This document shows positions 1-3,915 of a stretch of DNA of 5,901 bases, piece after piece. Numbering within the stretch: the stretch's first letter is position 1; each line of letters starts with the position of its first letter. The notes below the pieces were generated by a model. It saw nothing but the letters and a program-made list of their open reading frames with translations, searched no databases and was not told where the DNA came from. The position numbers and the translations under genes are program-made. Source of the stretch: an uncultured Bdellovibrio sp. (lineage in GTDB: Bacteria > Bdellovibrionota > Bdellovibrionia > Bdellovibrionales > Bdellovibrionaceae); contig CAMLMF010000178.1 in assembly GCA_946480995.1 (NCBI GenBank), forward strand, positions 1 to 5,901, given 5' to 3'.

Positions 1-412
1 AGCAAGTTGCGTATCTTTCGCAAAAGCAAAACCAGAAACAACTCAAAAACAAGGCTTCAGAAAGCCCGCGAACGTTGAGTGCCCGGCTAGTTACCAAGAT
101 GACAACTATGAAGAAAAAGTAGAGACCGCTATCAAAGCAACTAAAACTTGCTATGATGCTAAGGCCTTAGCATCTGCGTGTGCGATGGGAACATCTATGG
201 ACGTGCATATTGTTCGTCATGCTGACGAAAAATGCTCAGAAAGATTCTTCAAAAAACTTTCTAAAGCGGACAAAGCCATGTACGACAAGTTACAAAAAAA
301 GTGCTACGAAAAATACGGAAAAATGGAGGGCACAATGTATAAATCCGCAAATGCCTTCTGCAATTTAGGAGTCACGGAACTGTTCGACGACCTCTTCACT
401 CCAGCTGAATAA
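1..412 (+). CDS. Partial small cysteine-rich exported protein (5' end outside window)
   Basis: The reading frame is open from the window edge (first full codon at 2) to TAA at 410-412, giving 136 visible residues. The first visible residues are A-S-C. The preceding codon ends in A, so a lipobox of the form L-A-S-C is possible, with lipidation at C3; a signal peptidase I site around SFA/KA is the alternative. Apart from C3 there are six cysteines (27, 50, 60, 78, 101, 120), an even number compatible with three disulfides in the periplasm. The chain is rich in Lys, Glu and Ala and looks mostly helical. The last part, from about residue 78 to the Cys at 120, loosely recalls LprI/DUF1311-type small periplasmic proteins, but I would not assign that family. 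The ATG at 185 is internal, because the frame continues open upstream of it. Function unknown. It is followed by a strong terminator. Confidence 0.8.
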   Translation, partial: ASCVSFAKAKPETTQKQGFRKPANVECPASYQDDNYEEKVETAIKATKTCYDAKALASACAMGTSMDVHIVRHADEKCSERFFKKLSKADKAMYDKLQKKCYEKYGKMEGTMYKSANAFCNLGVTELFDDLFTPAE

Positions 413-437
413 GCGTACGAATATAATTTAAAAAATC

Positions 438-475
438 AAAAGCATCGATCCCAAAAAATCGATGCTTTTTTTATT
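438..475 (+). terminator. Rho-independent terminator, probably bidirectional
   Basis: A perfect 12-bp stem (438-449 with 458-469) encloses an 8-nt loop. The stem core is GCATCGAT/ATCGATGC, and a T-run follows on the + strand (to about 475). On the - strand the stem is followed by GATTTTTT, so it can also end the convergent lipoprotein gene, which stops at 495. It sits 25 bp past the stop of the upstream gene. Confidence 0.9.
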
Positions 476-494
476 TAAAATCCCTCGGGCGCGT

Positions 495-917
495 CTATTT
501 TCGCACCCAAATTCTTTTCTCGACTTGTCCATTCAGCCAGGTCTCTTCGACGAGTTGACCCTGGTTATTAAAGTAATAGCGGATCAGAGCATTTTCGCCC
601 TGGGCGCTCACCGCCAACTCAAGAACCCCTTTGGTGCAAAGGCCTTGGTAATTCAAAGGTCCCTCGGTATGGGCGACTCCATCAATCTGCAGCTCATGGG
701 CGCCCTCTCCAAGGACGACCTTGTAACTGCTAGAAGTTCTGGTTTCGCTGATCATCTGTTGGCGATTTTCCGAAGTATACGAACCAGCAAGGACGGGACA
801 CTCTGTCACTGAAAAGACTTTCGCGTCACCACCGCCAGAACCAATATCCCCTAAAGGAGCACAGGCTGCTAAGTGAAGACCTAAAACTAAGAGTGAAATT
901 TTAATTGCTGCTTTCAT
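495..917 (-). CDS. Small predicted lipoprotein, function unknown
   Basis: The product has 140 residues. The N-terminus has a basic start (MKAAIK), a hydrophobic core and a lipobox L16-A17-A18-C19, so it should be lipidated at C19. The residue after C19 is Ala, not the Asp that retains E. coli lipoproteins in the inner membrane, so outer-membrane sorting is plausible. A short Gly/Ser-rich linker (26-30) leads into a domain of about 105 residues with two cysteines (C40, C94) that could pair. It begins with CPVLAGSY and has alternating hydrophobic stretches suggesting beta strands (66-69, 98-104, 111-116, 121-129). The start is supported by AAAGGAAA placed 6-13 bases upstream of the ATG (922-929 on the - strand). 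It is transcribed divergently from the TIGR02147-type regulator 105 bp away, which makes it a candidate target. I do not recognise a named family. Confidence 0.85.
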   Translation of the reverse strand: MKAAIKISLLVLGLHLAACAPLGDIGSGGGDAKVFSVTECPVLAGSYTSENRQQMISETRTSSSYKVVLGEGAHELQIDGVAHTEGPLNYQGLCTKGVLELAVSAQGENALIRYYFNNQGQLVEETWLNGQVEKRIWVRK

Positions 918-962
918 GGCATTTCCTTTGTTTGTGTTGTGGCGCCAAGATAGCGCGAAATA

Positions 963-973
963 ACGCCTGGCGT
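963..973. promoter_or_regulatory. Short perfect dyad in the divergent spacer
   Basis: ACGCC-T-GGCGT is a perfect inverted repeat between the lipoprotein and regulator genes. It lies just beyond the two AT-rich dyads at 983-997 and 1006-1020, on the lipoprotein side. It could be an operator or a chance palindrome. Confidence 0.3.
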
Positions 974-982
974 AATATTAAC

Positions 983-1020
983 GTTATAAATTATGACCGT
1001 TTTGTGTTATAATTAATAAC
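983..1020. promoter_or_regulatory. Candidate operator: two related 15-bp dyads
   Basis: Two similar imperfect palindromes lie 23 bp apart, start to start. The first (983-997) is GTTAT-AAATT-ATGAC. The second (1006-1020) is GTTAT-AATTA-ATAAC, whose outer 5-bp arms are perfectly complementary. The second covers the whole -10 box of the regulator gene, so binding there would block its transcription. Spacing of about two helical turns suits two protein dimers on one face of the helix. The natural candidate binder is the adjacent TIGR02147-type protein, but this is inferred from position only. Confidence 0.5.
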
Positions 1021-1022
1021 GA
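1005..1022 (+). promoter_or_regulatory. Extended -10 promoter of the regulator gene (leaderless start)
   Basis: A perfect TATAAT (1008-1013) is preceded by TGT, giving the extended -10 form TGnTATAAT. No good -35 hexamer is seen 16-18 bp upstream, as is usual for extended -10 promoters. Only 9 bases separate the -10 box from the ATG at 1023, so transcription should start 0-3 bases before the start codon. There is no Shine-Dalgarno sequence, in keeping with a leaderless mRNA. Confidence 0.65.
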
Positions 1023-1838
1023 ATGGCTAATATCAGTATTTTCAAATACTTAGACTATAAATCCTGGCTCGCTGAGTGGCTTAAAGAGCAAGGGCACGGC
1101 TCTGTCTCGCGCTTAGCTGCAGCGATTGAATGCCAAAGATCCTACGTTTCCCAGGTGATCAACTCCCACGTGCACCTGACCCTGGATCAGGCTTTTAAAG
1201 TGGGAACTTTCGCGCTCGGCTCTGCTTTAGAACGAAAATACTTTAGCACCCTCGTCGAAGCGGGACGCGCCGGGGATCCAGAGTACAAAGCCTCTTTAGA
1301 AAAAGAACTGGCGGCATTAAGGTCTGAGGCCACGCGACTTGAGAAAATCGTCGGGCGCGACAAAGAACTACAGGCAGAGTCTGCAGCCCTTTACTATTCG
1401 GCTTGGTATTTTTCAGCAATCCATATCGCCACAAGCCTAGAACCCGCACTTAGTGAAGAGGCCATCGCACAAGGTTTGAATTTAGATTTAGGCTTAGTGA
1501 AAGAGACTTTACAGAAACTAGAGCACTACAAATTAGTCGAATACAAAAATAAATATTTCCGCTTTAAATCCGGCGGGCACCATCTGACGGCGGAGTCGCC
1601 CTTCTTAGCCCACTTCCATCAAATGTGGCGGCAGCGTTCTGTAGAAAACTTTTCGGCCAGCCAAAACAAGGACGGAGTTCGTTATACCTTGGTGCAAACC
1701 ATTTCAAAAAAAGACTATGGCGAATTTCAAGAGGAGCTGCGCCAATTGATCCAAAAATTCGAACGCCTTGCTGCCCCGTCGCAACCCGAGGTTATGATCA
1801 ACCTGAATTTGGATTTTGCCAAAGCGCTGAAATCTTAA
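1023..1838 (+). CDS. TIGR02147/DUF4423-type DNA-binding regulator
   Basis: The product has 271 residues and no signal peptide, so it is a cytoplasmic protein. The N-terminus (IFKYLDYKSWLAEWL, residues 6-20) is the typical opening of TIGR02147 proteins, a family seen mainly in Bdellovibrio relatives and Fibrobacter. A helix-turn-helix-like segment follows at about 27-65 (LAAAIECQRSYVSQVIN). Residues 90-115 are charged and likely helical. A second, winged-helix-like segment lies at about 141-181 (LSEEAIAQGLNLDLGLVKETL, then a hydrophobic wing), as in DUF4423. The C-terminal part (220-271) matches the family's usual ending. The ATG at 1023 is the first possible start because an in-frame TAA lies at 1017-1019. 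There is no ribosome binding site, pointing to leaderless translation. Targets and signal are unknown; the divergent lipoprotein gene and its own promoter are the nearest candidates. The stop overlaps the stop of the convergent gene. Confidence 0.88.
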   Translation: MANISIFKYLDYKSWLAEWLKEQGHGSVSRLAAAIECQRSYVSQVINSHVHLTLDQAFKVGTFALGSALERKYFSTLVEAGRAGDPEYKASLEKELAALRSEATRLEKIVGRDKELQAESAALYYSAWYFSAIHIATSLEPALSEEAIAQGLNLDLGLVKETLQKLEHYKLVEYKNKYFRFKSGGHHLTAESPFLAHFHQMWRQRSVENFSASQNKDGVRYTLVQTISKKDYGEFQEELRQLIQKFERLAAPSQPEVMINLNLDFAKALKS

Positions 1839-2908
1839 GGTGTGAGCGTCGCACGCACAGATTCTTGCGCCGATCCGCGATTGAAATCGAATTTGAAATC
1901 AAAATGACCGTGCGAGTTTTTTTGTACCGACAGCACCATCACTGGGGACCTAACAAAAATATTTTCGCCCGAAATCCAGCCCACAATAAAGCTGCCGAAG
2001 TCATTTTTCATTTGCAATAAATTGCCAGAAACAATTTCCACGACATCTTCCATGTCTCGGCCTTCGCTGTGACCAAAGATCTTTCCGTCTGGCAGCTGGC
2101 AAGTGATCGCAAAAGAAATGGCGATTTTATTTTGCCCCAAGGTTTTAGTCTGCACTGCAACCGTCATTTCTCCTGCAACATTTTTGCAAACTTGCTCTAT
2201 CCCCGCGTCGGTGCGCAGGACATCGCCCTGGGTTTTAAGATTCAGTTCGTGGGTCGCCGCCGCCGTGAAATGCTTTGGGAAGTCCGCTTTTTTCAAAAAG
2301 TTTTTCTGGTTGGCTTCAGTCAACTTGGCAAAAAGGTCGTTGGTCAATTGATAATCTGAATCATCGATGCTCGCATCAAAGGCACGGCTCAGGCCCAAAA
2401 GCTCATGCACAAGCAAAGCTCTTTTTTGCGCAAAATCAGACTCGTTCCAACGTGTTTCATTGATAAGAATAAAGAACACATCAAAGTCATTGATCGCGGC
2501 TTTTTCTTTGCCATCCAAAAAAAGTTTTTTATCGGTAAACTGAAAAGCTTTGTCTTTGCTGATAATGGCAAAAGATTTTTTAGCTAACTCTAAGCGAGGA
2601 TCAACAATCCCTTGCGCTGCAAAGTCGGCAAAAACCTGCTGGGCAAGGTAAGAAAACTCTGCCTCGGACTCGTTGCCGCCCCCACTAGTGCCCGGCCCCT
2701 GAACAACCAGCGCCTGGCCTTTCAAAGTCTGCAACCCCAAAGGACGACCCGCCTTAAGATCGCGAAGAATATTCTTCCACTCAGCCTGACTCAATTGACG
2801 AGAATCCGTCGCCCCCGGCATAACAACAGCCTTAGGCAAGCCTTGCGCCCCAGCCAAATGTGACGCAAAAAGGGAGACCAATAATGTCATTGTCCAAAGC
2901 TTATACAT
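1835..2908 (-). CDS. Secreted/periplasmic protein of unknown function with an HELLG motif
   Basis: The product has 357 residues. Residues 1-21 form a signal peptide (MYKLW, hydrophobic core, A19-G20-A21), with likely cleavage before Q22. The mature protein has a glycine-rich GTSGGGN at 73-79, a hydrophobic strand FFILIN at 145-150, then LLVHELLG at 165-172 followed by acidic DDSDY at 182-186. HE followed by a short spacer and an acidic-Tyr stretch recalls a pattern I associate with other exported proteins of this lineage. It is not a complete HExxH zinc-protease motif, so I do not call an enzyme. Two cysteines (C241, C270) could form a disulfide. The C-terminus has a short beta-like repeat (FDFKFDFN). 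The first ATG is preceded by a weak AGTGGA; the ATG at codon 7 has no ribosome binding site and would cut into the signal peptide. No terminator separates it from the convergent regulator gene. Confidence 0.85.
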   Translation of the reverse strand: MYKLWTMTLLVSLFASHLAGAQGLPKAVVMPGATDSRQLSQAEWKNILRDLKAGRPLGLQTLKGQALVVQGPGTSGGGNESEAEFSYLAQQVFADFAAQGIVDPRLELAKKSFAIISKDKAFQFTDKKLFLDGKEKAAINDFDVFFILINETRWNESDFAQKRALLVHELLGLSRAFDASIDDSDYQLTNDLFAKLTEANQKNFLKKADFPKHFTAAATHELNLKTQGDVLRTDAGIEQVCKNVAGEMTVAVQTKTLGQNKIAISFAITCQLPDGKIFGHSEGRDMEDVVEIVSGNLLQMKNDFGSFIVGWISGENIFVRSPVMVLSVQKNSHGHFDFKFDFNRGSAQESVRATLTP

Positions 2909-3020
2909 TCAAAATCCACTTCGTTGATTTAAGCAAGTAAGCCCATAGACTTTTCAATATACGTACCAACGAACACTCAATATTGGGCTAAGGTCTATTC
3001 CCTTCCGCAAACCCAACCGC

Positions 3021-3046
3021 TAATATAAAAGAGAATAAACAAAGGA
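3021..3046 (+). promoter_or_regulatory. Likely -10 region and ribosome binding site of the 3052 gene
   Basis: TAATATAAAA (3021-3030) offers a -10-like box (TAATAT or TATAAA). AAAGGA (3041-3046) is a good Shine-Dalgarno sequence 5 bases before the ATG at 3052. No clear -35 box is visible, so the promoter part is weak while the ribosome binding site is convincing. Confidence 0.45.
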
Positions 3047-3051
3047 CATTT

Positions 3052-3528
3052 ATGATCAGCACACTCTTCATTTTGACCATGGGACTATTCTCGAACGCCA
3101 ATGACTTTAACTGCGTGTACACGGTTTCTTACCAACCACTTTCAAGCAACCCAAAATACATTGAAGAAGTCCGCGATGCCAATTTAAGATCAATAAAATC
3201 TTGTGAACATAAAAATCCTTGTACACGCGAAAATAATATTCGCATCACCTACGAACACTCTGATGTAAAAAACATTTCACGCAAAATCGAACAAGCAGGA
3301 ATTTCTCGCGCAGAATGCGCAACCAGAGCCACAAGATCTTGCCGCATAGCCCGCCAAGGCGTTCTAGCCTCAAAAACTGTCGAAGCCACCTACAACGGCG
3401 AAGTTCTCTTCAAAAAAATCTGCAAAGAAAATAACGTTATTGAAGACGTAACAACTCCGACAGCATCCCCAACTGAGACCACTCCGGCAACAAAACCCGC
3501 AGCAAGCAAAAGCAAAACAACACAATAA
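3052..3528 (+). CDS. Small exported cysteine-containing protein, function unknown
   Basis: The product has 158 residues. Residues 1-16 form a short hydrophobic leader ending S-N-A, a plausible signal peptidase I site before N17. The leader has no Lys or Arg in its n-region, which is unusual, but the good AAAGGA ribosome binding site supports this start. The mature part has six cysteines (C21, C51, C57, C89, C97, C124), an even number that would allow three disulfides in the periplasm. The middle (73-103) is rich in Arg and Ala and probably helical. The last 25 residues (134-158) are a low-complexity Thr/Pro/Ala/Lys tail that is likely disordered. A terminator follows 44 bp downstream, so the gene is probably monocistronic. 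It is divergent from the 357-residue secreted protein. I do not recognise a family. Confidence 0.8.
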   Translation: MISTLFILTMGLFSNANDFNCVYTVSYQPLSSNPKYIEEVRDANLRSIKSCEHKNPCTRENNIRITYEHSDVKNISRKIEQAGISRAECATRATRSCRIARQGVLASKTVEATYNGEVLFKKICKENNVIEDVTTPTASPTETTPATKPAASKSKTTQ

Positions 3529-3572
3529 AAAACCTAATCCACGTCCACTAAAAAAAATCAAACATTCCCCAA

Positions 3573-3605
3573 CGGCGAAGAAAAACCTTCGCCGCTTTTA
3601 TTTTT
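3573..3605 (+). terminator. Rho-independent terminator of the 3052 gene
   Basis: An 8-bp perfect stem CGGCGAAG/CTTCGCCG (3573-3580 with 3587-3594) has a 6-nt A-rich loop and is followed by CTTTTATTTTT. It lies 44 bp after the stop at 3528. Confidence 0.88.
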
Positions 3606-3719
3606 GAACAAGACAAAATTTACCTGCGGCATTAAAGAAAGCAAAGATTTGCGGATTCCAGGGCTTAGCAAAGTTCTGACCGAAGCGTCGGCCGTAAACA
3701 CATGGAACAACTAAGGGCG
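3606..3719. other. Intergenic stretch without a convincing gene
   Basis: No start codon with a ribosome binding site is present on either strand. On the - strand a 38-codon frame is open between a stop at about 3725 and a stop at about 3598. It would read ...YGRRFGQNFAKPW..., but has no ATG, GTG or TTG to begin it. Another - strand frame and one + strand frame (ending TAA 3712-3714) are also open here, so openness alone is weak evidence. It may be a gene remnant cut by the adjacent inverted-repeat element, or plain spacer. Confidence 0.3.
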
Positions 3720-3870
3720 TTTTTTATTTTGGCTTTCTTAAAGCTGTGGTCGTAGGTCGGCCTTTGCGGGCGCATGGATGCGCGAACCGACGGCAAAGCC
3801 GGCGGCCGCAATGAAGCACGATGCTGTGCCGACCGAAGCGCCAGAGCTTTAAGAAAGCCAAAATAAAAAA
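3720..3870. repeat. 151-bp structured element with perfect 26-bp inverted ends
   Basis: Positions 3720-3745 and 3845-3870 are exact reverse complements over 26 bp. Allowing one mismatch (3719/3871), the match extends to 31 bp (3715-3745 with 3845-3875). Each arm also contains a small hairpin of its own (GCTTT-CTT-AAAGC). The GC-rich interior holds nested or adjacent pairings: GGTCGGC/GCCGACC (3755-3761 with 3828-3834), TTGCGG/CCGCAA (3764-3769 with 3806-3811), GCGCAT/ATGCGC (3770-3783), CGGC-AAA-GCCG (3791-3801) and GCAC/GTGC (3816-3829). There is no coding capacity and no obvious target-site duplication. It resembles a small palindromic dispersed repeat or a MITE-like element, but copy number cannot be judged from one window. 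Confidence 0.75.
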
Positions 3871-3893
3871 AGCCCGGGTTTTCCCCGGGCTTT
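3860..3893 (-). terminator. Rho-independent terminator of the protease gene
   Basis: Read on the - strand, a perfect 10-bp stem AAAGCCCGGG/CCCGGGCTTT (3884-3893 with 3869-3878) with a 5-nt loop is followed by TTTTATTTT. It starts 22 bp after the protease stop codon at 3916-3918. Its U-tract lies inside the right arm of the inverted-repeat element. Confidence 0.92.
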
Positions 3894-3915
3894 CAACAAC
3901 AACGAACATGGCGAC

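Noticed and set aside
185..187. ATG as the start of the first gene
   Set aside because: The frame is open upstream to position 2 with matching composition and further cysteines, and there is no ribosome binding site before 185.
462..812. 116-codon + strand open frame
   Set aside because: It is antisense to the lipoprotein gene, starts inside the terminator stem and has no ribosome binding site.
1625..2020. 131-codon + strand open frame spanning the convergent junction
   Set aside because: It overlaps the regulator in another frame and then runs antisense to the secreted protein; no ribosome binding site and no recognisable protein features.
3755..3834. tRNA or other known structured RNA
   Set aside because: The nested hairpins and a GGTTCG on the - strand look cloverleaf-like at first, but there is no 7-bp acceptor with a proper anticodon arm and no match to tmRNA, 6S or riboswitch cores that I can recognise.
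3720..3870. Insertion sequence or integron attC site
   Set aside because: There is no transposase reading frame and no visible target-site duplication, and the ends lack the attC core consensus; only a non-coding repeat can be supported.
3724..3909. 61-codon open frame on the - strand between the protease gene and the 3052 gene
   Set aside because: It runs through the protease terminator hairpin and the inverted-repeat element, has no ribosome binding site, and reads as an Arg/Cys-rich product typical of translated structured repeats.
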